DNA of 24,238 nt, taken from Ettlia oleoabundans (lineage: Eukaryota; Chlorophyta; Chlorophyceae; Chlamydomonadales). Positions 8,780 through 20,600 of this stretch are shown piece by piece (position 1 is the first letter of the stretch; every line of letters begins with the position of its first letter). The position numbers were made by a program, and so were the translations under genes. The stretch lies in NCBI GenBank assembly GCA_019693395.1, contig JAAMXP010001775.1, positions 1 to 24,238 on the forward strand. The letters run 5' to 3'. Under the pieces are notes generated by a model. That model made no database searches. It was not told where the DNA came from and saw only the letters and a program-made list of their open reading frames with translations.

Positions 8780-11700
8780 CTAATGCAGAGAGCGTGCTGG
8801 ACTTGAAGCCTGCCACGATGGTGGAGGGAGCAGGGAAGCCTTCACACAGCCACCCACAACAGCTTCTGTTGAGGTAGCTTCCACCCAGCTGGAACTGCAG
8901 TTGCTCACCGAGGCGTACAGCTGGTTGTTGAACTCCTTCAACCCGCTGACCCGGGTGATTCCCTTCATGGCGGCTGTCTTGTGGGGCAGGTGCACCACAA
9001 ACCCGCCTGCAGTTTCTGGCAAGAGGGGAAGCTTGTTGGCAGTGCCAGCCAGCTGCCCTCAAGGGCTCGCCTACTGCTGCATGGTGTTGCTGGCTGCTGC
9101 TGCTGCTGCTGCTGCATGGTTCCGCTGCCTGACAACCTGCGTAGTGCTGGATCCCATGGCTGAGCGGTGCACCAACATTCATCTGCTGCTGGCCTACTCT
9201 ATACCACCCACTATGCAGGCTCCCCTGCCCAGGTCTAGTAGGGCCTAAGTAGCGGGGTTATTTAACACACACCAGGCTGCACTCACCTGGGTGCACCGCC
9301 CACCTCATGCCTAGACTGGCCATGTGAGCTCGCTGCATCAGCTTGTTAACAAAATACCTGCGGCACAGCGACCTCATGCAATGATGATTTCCAGCTGAAA
9401 AGGCAGCCATCTTGTACATGAAGCGATAGATAAACAGCTCATGCCAGCAGCAGCGGAGAAGCGCACTAGAGCGGGTCAGCTGACGCCCTTTTCTCCTTGA
9501 TTCAACCAGCAGCAACCCAGCACGCTGCGCGAGCAGTCCAACAAGCTGGTTGCGCAGCAGGACCCAACGGTGCTGCCTCCACCTCACCCGCGGCAGCGCT
9601 CGTCGTACCAGGGCACATGCTTGCGATGCACAAGCACATATGGCTCAAACCCAACCTGAAACTCAATCTCATACGCCTACAAGTATGATATGGAGAGCAA
9701 AGGCATATATGGAAGTGGTGAACTGCTCCCTTTACCATTGATCAACAAACAATCAAGGCGCCAACGTCAACACTAACAGCTAACAAGTTGCAACACGGCT
9801 TTGAATCTGAGGAAGGTTGACAACCCCGTCAGTGCAGCAGCAGCTTACATTATTGGCGTTGACCCAGCGTTTATAGTTGGTAGCCTGGTGCCCCTTGCTG
9901 TAGTGACCAGAGTGGAAGGATTCCAATGCCCCGGCCCTCCACTGCTCCAGGAGGGCTGCCTTGCCCTCACTGACCACCTGCAACAGCAACCACAGCCCAC
10001 ATTGCTCAGCCATATGAGGTCTAAGCATCCTTTCATGCCAGCTTTCATTACGATGTGCCCTTGGCAGTCACGCATGGGTCTGTGCCACATGCATGCACCT
10101 GGGCTGCTCAATCTGCCCTTGTCACTACCGCAACCAGGATGGCTGAAAGAGTGTCGGACTTTTGAAACTAGCATGCAGTCACCTGTAAGCCCAACTCTGC
10201 ATCTTTCCTGCTGTTGCCGGTGGTCTGGAAAGCTGGTAGTACCAGGGCCAGCTGCTGTTGTAGCAGCGCCAGGGCAGCAGAACGGTACCGCTTGTCACTC
10301 ATGCGGGCAGCTATTGAAGCGGAGGGGATGAAGTCCACATCTAGCAGGATAACTGCCTGCAGACGTTTTGCAGGGTGCTAACTATTGAAGTGCCAGCTGG
10401 AGGGTGCTGGGATAAAACCTGAACATCACTGGGCAATGACGATGATTTCATGTATGGCAACGGAGACCAGAAGCCTACGGATGCAGTGGTCAACAGGCAA
10501 GCAGCAGCAGCTGCCGGTCATGGCATGCACAGGCGGCTGCCGCACCTGAGTCTGCACCAGACGCAGGGCTCGGTTCCGTGCAGAATTTGCCGGGTACAAG
10601 CTTGCCGTGCTGGTGCTGCAGTGTACTTCCACAACCACCTCTAGATCCAGGATGCAGCCTGCGGCAGCATCATGGGCGGGCAGGTTGCTGAGCACCAATC
10701 AACAGCTTCCACGCATCACGGCTGCCCACGGGTCTGCAGCCATGCAAAGACAAGGACCTGGAGGGTTGCACCCGGCGCATTGCTGCAACAGCTCCAATGT
10801 TGCTGCAGCTGCTTCGCTGTGCCTTGGCTGCTGCTCGGGACCACTCTTGACTGCTGCACATTATAGAGTTGGCAGCATGATGGCCGCCAGCACCTAATGT
10901 ACTGCAGGACAGCGTGACAAGCGTCCTCATGCACACTGCAGCATACTTCAAAACACCGTCGGAAAAGGCTTCCAACAAGCTGACCTGTACCGCTTTCAGA
11001 AGCTGCATGCAATGCCAGGACCGGGAGCAAAGCGGCATCCAAGCGTGTTCCATTCAGGTGGGAGTCATCAGCGGAAGCTACCCGCCCATGTAGGAGAGGG
11101 ATGTAGACAGCACCTGCGATGGGGTGGGCCCAGGCCCTGCAGTGACAGAACACCAGGGGTATGGCTATCAGCTAAGAGCCAGGATGGGACCCAGATAGCT
11201 GCTCCGTGGCTGGTGGCATTCCCGAAGAGACATTTAAGTACTGCAGGGTTCAAGTTCCTGCTTTCCTTCCAGGCATTTGAGTAGCTCAACTGGCTGTCGG
11301 GGTATGCTCTGACGCTCAAACTGCCTGCTACGGCGTTTGCTGACCTGAGGAACGCATACCCACCCCACCTGCACTGCTGCTCCAGCATTTCCAGGCGCTC
11401 AAGCGACAGCTGCGTCATTATTGTGACGCCAGCATTGCCGGCAGGCCGCCGCTTGGTGCTGCGCAGCAGAGCCACCCTATGCAGCTGCGGCAGCAGTGTT
11501 CCACGCGGCGTGTCGGAGCGGCAGTTGGCATGTGGCAGTGTCCAATTGCGGCTGCGGTACACGCCTTCCGCTACAAGTCGTCGCGTCTGTGCATGCTGCC
11601 AGAAAACACGTGGCGGAAGCATGCGGCCCTCACTGCCGTCACAAACATCGTCCCAGAGAATGCTGTGGTGCAGATCTTGCCCGCCAAGCACTTGGTCACG

Positions 11701-12059
11701 GTGGTAAGCGCCTATAGGGCCACTGATGGATGCAGTCATGGGCTGCATGGACGCTTCACGTTGGCGAAGGAGCTCCGCTTCATGCGATCTCTGTGTTGCA
11801 CTTCTTGCTGTTAGTAGAACCTGCAAGCTTGCGTACCTATGGGTGAGACTTACAGGACGTATGCAGTGCCTGCAAACATACTTTGACTCACCACAAGCAA
11901 CAGCACCGCAGCGGGGACGGCCGCCAGAGAGCGGGGCCGCAACCGGGTTGCTGCCTGCCGTGCATTGCCATGCCCTGGCTTCCATGCAGCTATGCCTCCA
12001 TCCTGCGCTTCCTCATGGTCGCTCTCCTTCTTCTTCCGCCAAACGCTGGTCCTGCGCAT
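8780..12059 (-). CDS. GT49 family glycosyltransferase (LARGE/B4GAT1-like), type II membrane protein
   Basis: Predicted Golgi enzyme. Animal GT49 members add glucuronic acid in matriglycan synthesis; the algal substrate is unknown. Exons (minus): 12059-11892, 11820-11369, 11136-10991, 10658-10546, 10356-10183, 9977-9849, 9676-9588, 9357-9287, 9015-8909, 8809-8780. They total 1479 nt, 492 residues plus TAG. A basic N-terminus precedes one membrane segment (SLAAVPAAVLLLVVLLT, ~44-60), rebuilt exactly across the first splice. Then: GVTIMTQLSLERLEMLEQQC (~186), GAVYIPLL, CILDLEVVVE, LYPANSARNRALRL, the DVD metal/nucleotide-sugar motif in LLDVDFIPS (299-301), GHQATNYKRW, EFQVGFEPYVLV, WYDER and GGFVVHLPH. 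Order and wording match Glyco_transf_49. The last exon is least certain: without the final splice the frame runs to the same stop. An in-frame ATG lies further upstream, but the basic-then-hydrophobic layout favours 12059. Intron 10990-10659 exceeds 300 bases and shows nothing recognisable. Confidence 0.88.
9094..9114 (+). repeat. (CTG)7 microsatellite in a GT49 intron
   Basis: Seven uninterrupted CTG units lie in the intron between the exon ending at 9287 and the exon starting at 9015 (minus-strand gene). Read as protein on the minus strand they give a Ser run, which is a shadow. Confidence 0.85.
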
Positions 12060-12641
12060 GACGTTGCCTCGGCCAGCAGCTGTGGAGGAACGCTGATGCT
12101 GCTGATGCTGCTGCCCCACTGCCTGTTGAGGTAGCAGCCATCTTCCACAGGGCAGTTGGCAGCTGGTGCAGGCGCCAGAGACTGCGTGGCTGCTTGGGAC
12201 CGGCAAGCACGCACCTGTCCAACAGTACCGTCTGCATCATTGTTAACACAACTAGCGTATAAAGAAGCGGTTGAGCGTGCTGTGAGTGGTGGCGCTTTGA
12301 TCGCTCTCCTATTCTTTCCACCACGCATTAGGGAAGCTTGGCTGGGTGCTGCTATGCCAGCCAGTGAATAGGCGGGCTCTGCCCTGCTTCCCCTCGCCTA
12401 TTCTGCCATCAATGAGAGCAACAGTAACAAGAGGGTGGGTTATGGCATGCACTCAGCTGCCGCTCGCGGTACTTCAATCCAGCGGGCATGCAACCGCTAC
12501 CAATAGCAGTCCATGCGAATGAAGTTGCGGATAGTGCCATTCTACACTGGGCTGAAAAAAAAAAATCTTGAAATGCATGTGTGGCGAAACACAATTGGGC
12601 AGATTCATTCACGGCCGCTTCCTCCTGGCAGATGGCTTGTC
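12060..12641. other. intergenic region between the GT49 and DUF1995 genes
   Basis: Both flanking genes run on the minus strand, so this stretch holds the 3' untranslated part of DUF1995 and the 5' region of GT49. An A10 run sits near 12556-12565. Short frames on both strands look like shadows with low-complexity composition. No TATA-like box stands out. Confidence 0.5.
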
Positions 12642-14314
12642 CTACCCGCGCTGTCTCCGCTGCTTCTTCTGCCGCTCCTCCTGCTGCTGCTGCTGCAACA
12701 CGCCGTTCAGCGCCTCTATTTGCTGCTCTTTGCTGGGCCGCTCTGGTGCTACAAGCAACGGTGGCAGGTCCAGTGCTGTTGCAGGCTCGTCCTCATGCCC
12801 ACAGGTGGAGTAGAGATGCCAGTCGTGCGGCCAAGCACGGAACAGCATGCCGGTGGCTCCCTTGGCCGTGCGCATGTCCCACAGGTGATAGATAGGCAGC
12901 CATGCTGCTGGATCATCTATCAAATCTGCAGCCTGAGCTTTCAAATTTTTGTCCCAAAACTGCCCTATATCCCGAGAGCTGGTCCAGGTGGGGTTGACTG
13001 CTATGAGCGTGTGCTCCGGATCCAGCACGCTCGACCCAAACTCCCCGGCACACAGCCTTGCGAAGGGCGAGAAGTTGAGGTTGCCGACCTGCAGACAGCT
13101 TTGAGAGAAAAGGTTGGCATAGCAGGCTTGATGATGCATGCACCCACCTGCAGGGTTGCAGTTGCGGCAGGCAGGTTTTGAACGTATGTAGATCGACGCT
13201 CTGATGCCTCATGCCAGCACCCACCAGTATGAGCTACCAGTCACTGGTTGTTTCTATTCTCAATTTGATTCCGATTTGAGAATGGTTCTATTTTTTATCA
13301 AATAAAGGGGAAAAATGCAAACAAAAGACGTACCTGGCACACTACGGTCATGCTGCCGCCTGCTGCTCGCCATACCCCAATTCCATCGGCTGGGCTTTCC
13401 AGCATACCCACAAACTGCAGAAAGGGCAAGGTGGCAAGCTGCAGCCTCAATCCTTCTCACAACCGCAGGCAGGGGGCTCTTTGCGGTTCTGTGAAAAGGC
13501 ATAGCATGCACATTGCTGAAACAGTAACACAGGCTTGCATATCAAGCCTGGCATGGACATTGGTGCAACAGTAACACCGGATTGGGAAAGTGAATTGTAA
13601 TCAGCAGGCGTGCACCTCTGGGCTGTAGCCGTTGAGAAAGTGCTCCTCAATCAAGGGCCGCAGGCGGCGGAACCGCTGTTGTATGCCGCCCGGCCAGTCA
13701 CCCTGAGAATAGGTTCGTACCGCATCGTCCTGCCACTTCGGCGAAGGCAGTGGCAGCCTTACAGTGAGCCGAGCCTGCTGCTGCTGGCCAGGTGGGACGG
13801 GGGCTGGCTGGCCGCCGTCGCCTGAGGCGGCATCTCGAAAGCGGCGAAGGGCGGCACGCGCCTGTGCTGCAGCCTGAGAACACGTCCTGCAAGATGAACG
13901 TAGCAGCACAACAATTGTTCTAAGCAAAGCAACGTCCTGCTGCAATGACCAGGTTCTGATGGACTCAAGTGATTTCAGCGACCTCGCTGCTGCCGCCAGT
14001 TGCGCTGCTGGCAGCCGGGCGGCAGCTAATGGCACCTGGCGGGGGTGACTGGTAGATTGCTGACTGCCTCGTTCCGCGCCGATCGCGCAGAGATACGTCG
14101 TGTCAGACAAGAGCCGCTCGTGACCTTGCCGCTCATCACGGAGTTGTAAACCCTCCTCTGGCGTCAGCTGTGCTTGCAACAACCAGCGAGCCGGAGGTTG
14201 TAGTGGCAAAACATTGCAGGCTGCACCAGACCAGCTCATCAGCACAAAGCACAGCATGCCGCCACCTTGACGCCCCGTCGCCGCTTCATGACGACGGCTG
14301 AAGTCCTGCTGCAT
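12642..14314 (-). CDS. DUF1995 domain protein (LPA3-like, probably plastid)
   Basis: DUF1995 proteins are found in plants, algae and cyanobacteria. The Arabidopsis member LPA3 aids photosystem II assembly, so a plastid role is inferred. Exons (minus): 14314-13983 (start uncertain), 13886-13616, 13414-13334, 13088-12642; 1131 nt, 376 residues plus TAG. Family features: TVRLPLPS and GDWPGGIQQRFR (~173-184) in exon 2, with the exon ending GYSPE; FVGMLESPADGIGVWR in exon 3; NFSPFARLC, HTLIAVNPTW, WLPIYHLWDMR and GMLFRAWPHDWHLYS in exon 4, then a Gln/Arg-rich tail. Exons 2-4 join in phase and are secure. Exon 1 is open from 14314, but its first ~80 residues do not look like a clean transit peptide, and the 96-base intron 13982-13887 has a weak donor (AG/GTCGCT). 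The start could be the internal Met near 14255 or another exon. Confidence 0.82.
13256..13283. repeat. 8 bp inverted repeat in an AT-rich patch of a DUF1995 intron
   Basis: ATTCTCAA (13256-13263) and TTGAGAAT (13276-13283) are perfect reverse complements around a 12-base loop. They lie in an AT-rich stretch (about 13240-13330) of the intron 13333-13089, unlike the GC-rich surroundings. It could be a decayed mobile-element end or a chance hairpin. Confidence 0.4.
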
Positions 14315-14823
14315 CTGTGTTCAACTTAATGATCGACTCATCTCACCCCCTGAAACATTCCCTCATCAATACATATGGCAGGGTTGCAGCCCTGCAGGGA
14401 ACGGCGCTGTCTACTTCGGCAAATCCCGAACGCTACACGCTGCCCGACGGCTTCGCTCGCACCACCTAGGCACAACTCCCCTGGACCAGGGTGCACCTCC
14501 TGCCTACATCACTCACTTTCTCAGGGTTTTGCTGACTCCCAATGCATGATAGAGTCCAGTTCACCTGTGCTTTGCCGTTGTGATCAGTCCCAGGTCTCAG
14601 TTGCCCACGCCACGCCGCAACCCTCAACACTCAACACACGTATTGCTCCCATGGGTGTTACTGGCTTAGCTTCCATGCACCCCGCCTAGTCATTCTTTGT
14701 GACACCTGCCAGACGCTGCAGCACTCTCGCAAGTTCCTAGCAGCAGATCTTTCCTTAGTTTAACAAGGGTGAGCTAAAAGCTGAGCTAAAAGGATAAACC
14801 GACTTGTAATACTGTCCGCTGCA
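14315..14823. other. intergenic region between the DUF1995 and cystinosin genes
   Basis: It contains the presumed promoter and 5' leader of DUF1995 and the 3' end of the cystinosin transcript (both minus strand). Near 14770-14792 the short unit GAGCTAAAAG occurs twice, about 11 bases apart. A 104-codon plus-strand frame (14375-14689) has no recognisable features and is not called. Confidence 0.5.
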
Positions 14824-17426
14824 TCAGGTCCCAAGTAGCAAAGGCTGGCTGGCTGCAGCTGGTTGGAGCGAGTCCTCTGCTGGAGACTCCGCCCGGTCAG
14901 CGCTGTTTCCCTTTGCTCCTGCTGCTGCAGCGTCTGCCTCTGTTGTGGTTAGTGGCAAACCAGCGGCAGACACGGGGTATAACAGCCAGTGCTGCACCAT
15001 GAAGATAATGTCGAAGAACATGCTGGCAAAGCCCAGCCCAAACTTGACGGGGTTGCCTGCGGGCGGGGAAAACAGCAGGACGGGATGGCAGCTTGAACCA
15101 CCGCACTGCCGCCGGCATCAGCATACAAGACTGTGCAAAGCGGGACGTTTAGTGCAGCGCCAGCCCTGCAATACCCACCTGTAACCGCACTCCAGTCGCG
15201 CGTGACTATGCCGTCTATCAACAGCTGCACGGCAACTTTAGCATCGTGCACTTGTAGGTTTGAGTTGGAACTGAATGCTAGAGGGCCTTGCATTTGCAGT
15301 CAGTGATTATATAATGCCCATCCAGAACACACTCCTTCTGCACGTTGTCGACCCAAATTTCCGTCCCACCCAACTCTGTAGCCGAAGCCCTTCCGCCCCA
15401 GCCACCCCCATCTCACCCACAACGAGCAATTTCCACTATCCCCACCTGAGCCAGGGACAGCATGCCGCCTCCAAAGTCCAGCATCACGTTGTGAATGTTC
15501 CAACCCACAGTGGACTGCCGCCGGTAGTTGAGCCAGACCTGCAGCAAAAGGCGGCAACCCAACCAGCATATCCAGGTGCTTGAATCACAAAGCAGGGCCC
15601 GGGGGAACACAGAAGGGGCCAGGCAAGGCATCCCACCAGCTGACAATGTGTTACCATGCCCACTCACCACCCAAAGACCAGGCATACCAACTTGCTGTGG
15701 AAGCATGGCTACCAGCTAGCACATGTTAGAAAACCCACAGTCCAACGTTCCCCAGCAGGGTTGAGCAACGCAAAACTGCCGGCACATTTTGCATGCACTC
15801 CCTTGCACCTACTTGCCGCGCAAACCCACCTGAGGGATGTACTTGACTAAGCTGATGGCCAGCTTAATGTAGGAAAGGAAGTAAAGGAAAGCCAGCCAGC
15901 TGAGGATGCCGCCACAGTGCTGCCCTGGTGGCTCCCCACCACGTGGCAATCCTCCGCTGCCATCATTGCTGCCGCCGACGGTGGAGTTGCCACTGCCTTC
16001 TACTGCCGCGCCGATGACGGCTGCCAGGTAGGCAAGTATGGCTGTCATTGCGCCGCCCGCTCCCAGCCCGGCAGGCCAAGATATGCGCTGGCCGCCTCGG
16101 TCGTAAAGCGCGCACTGGCAGAGCGTGAAGGACGTCACCACGAAGGCATGTAGGGCAAAGAAGACGTCGTTGGCGTGCACAGCAGGCAGAGCGCCGCCGT
16201 GCAGGCAGGCATACTCCCGTCGCACCGTTGGCTCCCAGAACAGGGCGGCATTGTACACGGAGTAGCAGCTGCAATGGCAGATTGGGTGTGGGGTGGGNNN
16301 NGCGGGGGGGGGGTGGAGGCGAAGGGGGCGCGACAGGAGGGGGGCGCTATCGGATTAGCACCACTGCAGGAAAGCCTCCGTATTGGGAACGCATAGCGTG
16401 CTTCGACAAAAATGCCCCGGCAGAAACAACGCAGCGCACGCGCAAGTAGGTGCTGCCAGACTGATCGCCACCCTGGGGCGAAGCTGTGTCGAGATCTTAC
16501 CCGAACCCCAGGAGGTTGAGCAGCTGGAAGTCAAGGGAGAGGCCGACCACGCTCTTGCGGCGGTAGTTGAGGTAGGCCTGGGGGTAGAAGGAGATGGACC
16601 AGGCGCAAAAGTAGACCTGCAGACAGAGGAGAAGAAAGGTTGTACAAAGTCGTGTGGTTGAGATGGATTGGGAGATGGATGGATGGGTGGGTGGGCACAA
16701 AAGGTAGTGGGGAGCGTGGGACAAAGCCTTGTAGGTCTGTGCATGGGGGAACAGGGGAGGGCAGACAGAGAGTAGGCGCAAGCGCAATGGCAACATTGGA
16801 GGCTTTACTGAACAGGGGAGAAGACAATTGACGGCCAGGCAGATGAGACAGGGCAGATAAGGCAGGCAGCTGTTTCATGCAGCAGGGACTATAGAAACCA
16901 AGCCGCACCATTAGTGCAGGATTCTCACCTGCCCACAAGCCAGAACGGCAATGACAGCAGCAGGACACACAAGCGCAACAACGGTGGGAGCTGCGGGCCT
17001 CACCCAGCCAATGATGCTGGAGACACGGTCCAAGGGTTGCGGCAGTTCGGGGTGCTGCTGGCTGGTGGGCAGCAGCGCTCCCAGCAGCAGGCCCAGCAGC
17101 AGGGGCGTGCCCAGCCAGAAGGCACTCTCAAATGCCTGCCGCCGCCTGCACCATAACGTGAAGCATGCAACTCAGTAAACCAGCCAGAGGCCTGTTTAAC
17201 AAAGCGGTGAGAGGAGGAAACGTTTGTGTGGGAAGGATGCACCAGTCCTAGCTGCACCTCTGGCACCCGTTTTGACGGTACGTCGCCGCCCGCTGCTCAC
17301 GCCCCTGCGGCGCGCCAAGGCAGCCCGCACGCACCTGCTGGGCGCTAGGTAGTTCATAGAAGTTACCATGACGTGCTGCTCCTCCTCTAAAGCGTCTTGC
17401 TCCGACAGTAGCCGCGCCTCGCTCAT
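14824..17426 (-). CDS. cystinosin homologue, PQ-loop proton/cystine carrier
   Basis: Expected to export cystine from the lysosome/vacuole to the cytosol with protons. Exons (minus): 17426-17335, 17145-17004, 16616-16501, 16268-15830, 15538-15446, 15224-15179, 15056-14824. They sum to 1161 nt, 386 residues plus TGA; human cystinosin has 367. PQ loop 1 is in [12 protein letters not shown] (PQ at ~90-91) followed by [16 protein letters not shown] loop 2 is YIPQ at the exon 4/5 junction (~260-263) followed by [20 protein letters not shown]; Asp ~284 corresponds to the conserved transport aspartate. [20 protein letters not shown] and [15 protein letters not shown] are strongly family-like. The short N-terminus lacks the long glycosylated luminal domain of the human protein. 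A Gly/Ser-rich loop with an NST sequon sits in exon 4. The C-terminus ends SQPLLLGT, possibly a dileucine-type sorting signal. ATG at 17426 is the first in frame. Introns 16500-16269, 17003-16617 and 15829-15539 hold no other gene; the first contains the Ns. Confidence 0.94.
16298..16301. other. 4-base run of N in a G-rich tract
   Basis: Four undetermined bases sit in a very G-rich stretch (about 16285-16350, including a run of ten G) inside cystinosin intron 3. They look like an unresolved homopolymer or small assembly gap and do not affect the coding exons. Confidence 0.95.
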
Positions 17427-17679
17427 GTTGCCTTGGTGCGGCGCCAGGGAGGGTGAGGCGAGTTTGATAATTGCGCTGTCTTTTTCCAGCAAACCAGCGA
17501 TGTGTCGTGAATTTGGGCAAAGTCAGGAGATGTGCATTGAGGGAAGCGCAGGAGGCTGCTGAACGTCTTGCTTCAATTGTCAAAAGTCAGTAATGTGCCG
17601 CTGTTGAGCAGCAAGGCTTCCATGAGCAGAGCAGAAGCGCCGTACCCCCAGCCCTTGTCCCGCAGGTCTGGCTTGCAGC
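17427..17679. promoter_or_regulatory. shared divergent promoter region (cystinosin / exonuclease)
   Basis: The two genes point away from each other with about 250 bases between the cystinosin ATG and the first in-frame ATG of the exonuclease (about 410 to the second). No TATA box stands out. That both transcripts start here is inferred from layout only. Confidence 0.45.
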
Positions 17680-20600
17680 ATGCTGCAGGATTGCGGGGTA
17701 AACAGGCTTGTCAGTCTGCTAGTAGTATCGACGTTAGATCGACACTCTGTGCGTCATTCGAAATACCCCAGCCGGCGGCGGCTCGGCTTGCTCGTTTTCC
17801 TGTGCATATTTCAAGCTGATGCGAAAGCCGACACTGACATGACGCCGCCCAGCATGCTGCCTGCCCTTGCTCCGAGCAGCAGCGAGGAGGCATGCACGCC
17901 CATCACCAGCTTGGACAACCCGGGGCCCAGGCAGCAAACGGCCACGCCGTCGCGTCTCAAATCAGCCAAGCGGCGCGCTGCCGAGGCGCTGCTCCACCGC
18001 CGGTTCAGCAGCACAAACCTTGCCGCTGACGGCGGTAGCGGCAGCGACGCCAAGCGGCAGCGCACAGAGCAACGCCCGCCGGTGCGCGTGGCGGCCTGCT
18101 CCGACTGCGGCAGCGGCATCGGCGGCTCTGAAGGTTGCAGCAGCAGCGACACAGCTTGCAACTGGTGCGCCCAGGACGTCGCGCTGCCGCCCATGGACTG
18201 GTCTGCGCTCCTACAATCGGTCTCCCTAGAGCGAGACGTCCCTGTGGATCAACTCACACAGTGCTACAGCATGCCAGGTGTGAGCCTTGCAGAAGGCTAG
18301 GCGCCTGCCTTAACGCCACATCAGCAGCCTCAACAAGCCATGCTACTGACCTTCGTGCCTGCCTCTCGACCGCCTGCGTGGCTGGCTTGGTCGTTCCCAG
18401 CCGGCCAGCCGGCTGACTTTCCAATTCCAACATTGCACCACTGCTCCACCTGTCTTCACTGCAGGCGGCCTGCGGGTGTATGTGGTGAGTGCTGAGGAGC
18501 AGTTGGCGGGGGCGCTGGGCGCGCTGCGGGCCAGCATGCAGGACAGCTGCGTAGCAATAGACCTAGAATGGCGCCCCGAGGGGTGGGCGGGCAGGGGCCC
18601 CAGCCGCGTGGCGCTCGTGCAGCTTGCAAGTGCCACAGTGGCGGTGCTGGTGCGCGTGTGCCGCCTGGCCTACCGCATGCCGCAGGCGCTTCGCAGCTTC
18701 CTAGGGTGAGCGCTGAGCCCAAGCTGCGTGTATCTGTGTGTGCGCGTGTAGTAAGCATATGGAGGTGTCTAGTGCAGCCTATTTAAGCTCCAGTCGCATG
18801 ATGGTTGCCATCTGCCCGTCCTGCCATGCTTTTTTCAATTCTTTGTCCCTCCGACCTTCATGAGAATATAATGAGGAGCCCCTTGCTGTAGTTTAGCTAG
18901 CTTTCCTGTGTCCTGTGCCCGGCTGGTCTCTCATGGCCCATGCTGACGCGAAGTGGAATGCGTGGCTGCCCGCCTGCCAAGTTCGCAGTGCCCGTACTGA
19001 CGTCATCTCTATTGCCCGTGTATTGCCTGTGCATCGCCTGCCCGTCTGCAGCGACCCGGATCTCACCTTTGTGGGATTCTCGTGGGATTGCGCTGACGAG
19101 AGCAAAATGCAGCAGACGTTTGGGGCGGGCCGACGACAGGTCTTTGCCCGCTACCTGGACGTGCAGCAGGTGTGGCGTTTGTTACTGCGATTCAGCTGCA
19201 TGGAACGCATGCAAGGTTGTCGCGGTTGGTGTGTGTCCTCATTCTCACGTCTAACTCTCTGCTTGGTTGTGTATTAAGCAGCATGCCGAGGTGCTGGTCT
19301 GCATCCCATGGCGGGCTCAGGCCCACTTGCCCACCTCCCAGCCTACCTTGCTGCCCGCCTGTCGGCCTCACTGCTGCCCTGCATGGGGGCACCAGGCGAC
19401 CCTCACGTGTTTGTCTTGTTGTTCTGTCACCAGCAGCCCTCCTTGCCTCACTCGGCTTGCCTCCCAAGCGGTTCTTGACTCACACCATGCCTGCCTTCCA
19501 TTTCCACCATTTGCCCTGCTTTTCTTGTTGCCAGATTGCCGCCCTGCTTGGGTACCACGGCTATGGGCTGGGAGCCCTGACGAAGCAGGTGCTGGGGTTC
19601 CAGCCGCCAAAGTGCAGAAAGGTGAGATGCCTGCAGTGTGCAAAGCCCGGCGCCAGCCCTCTGCCCCTGGGGGGTGCTTGCACAGCTGCTAGTAGCACTA
19701 TGGGGCCTTGTTACAAGTTGCGCTACAGGCAGTACCGCTGTCCTGCTGGTAGCTTGGGGGATGTAAATGGCAGAAGTCGCTGATCGTCTGCAAGGAAGTG
19801 ATGACACGCCATCTGTACGTCGTGCAGTCCCTCTGCTGCTGCTACTGCCAACTTCCTTGGGCGCCTCTCCTTGGGCGCACCGCATTTGGTGCTGCTGCAT
19901 TACCCCCGACCCCTCCCGCCTCGACACCTGCCACCGTCACCACCTGACCACCCCGCCCCTCCCGCCTGCCGCCCTTACCCTCTGCCCCTCCCACTTTCCC
20001 TGCCTTCCACTGGGCTGCAGGTCACTATGAGCAACTGGGAGGCCCGCCAGCTGTCAGTGAAGCAGGTGCAGTACGCGGCTCTGGATGCCATCATCACCGG
20101 CCAGATCTACCGCAGCCTGCGCCTGTGGCATGCCTCGCCCTCAGCGTGCACCTTGTGCCGCCAGGAGCTGGGAGCGGTGAGTCATCAGGGCACTACTGCA
20201 GCCCTGCTGCAATGCTGCCTTCTGGATGCCGGCCTGCTTTGCTCATGAATTGCTGCTGGAGTGAGTGAGTGCGGTGAGTGAGCAGGCCACTACGGCTGCA
20301 GCGGTGGCTAGCCACAGTTGGATGCAGTCTTGCTGACTCTGACTGGGTGGCTGCTTTGCTCATGTACTGCTCAATCTTGACTACTGCCTGCCCATGAGAG
20401 TCTGTCCCCATCCCCTTGCAATCTCATGCCTGCTGTGTGCCGTGATTCTCTTGTGCATGTGCCGTTATGCTTTCGCCCGCATGCGAGTTCCATCCATCCA
20501 TGCGTTGCATTGCATCAAGCAAAAGCTGCGCTTCATGCCATGCACTTGTTGTCGGCAGCCAGGCAGGGCCATGAGGAAACGATGTTGCTGAACGCTACCA

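Noticed and set aside
9016..9163. Ser-rich minus-strand and Cys-rich plus-strand frames
   Set aside because: They are produced by the (CTG)7 microsatellite within a GT49 intron.
11281..11330. Possible GT49 exon reading SLSVRAYPD after the QCRWGG frame
   Set aside because: It would need a 39-base intron. Splicing 11369 to 11136 gives a better family match (QCRAWAHPIAGAVYIPLL) and correct phase.
11068..11985. Continuous 305-codon minus-strand frame
   Set aside because: It covers the real second GT49 exon (11820-11369), but the rest reads through introns; the family motifs continue only when the frame is spliced to 11136.
12513..13181. 222-codon plus-strand frame
   Set aside because: Antisense shadow of the last DUF1995 exon, whose minus-strand reading carries the family motifs.
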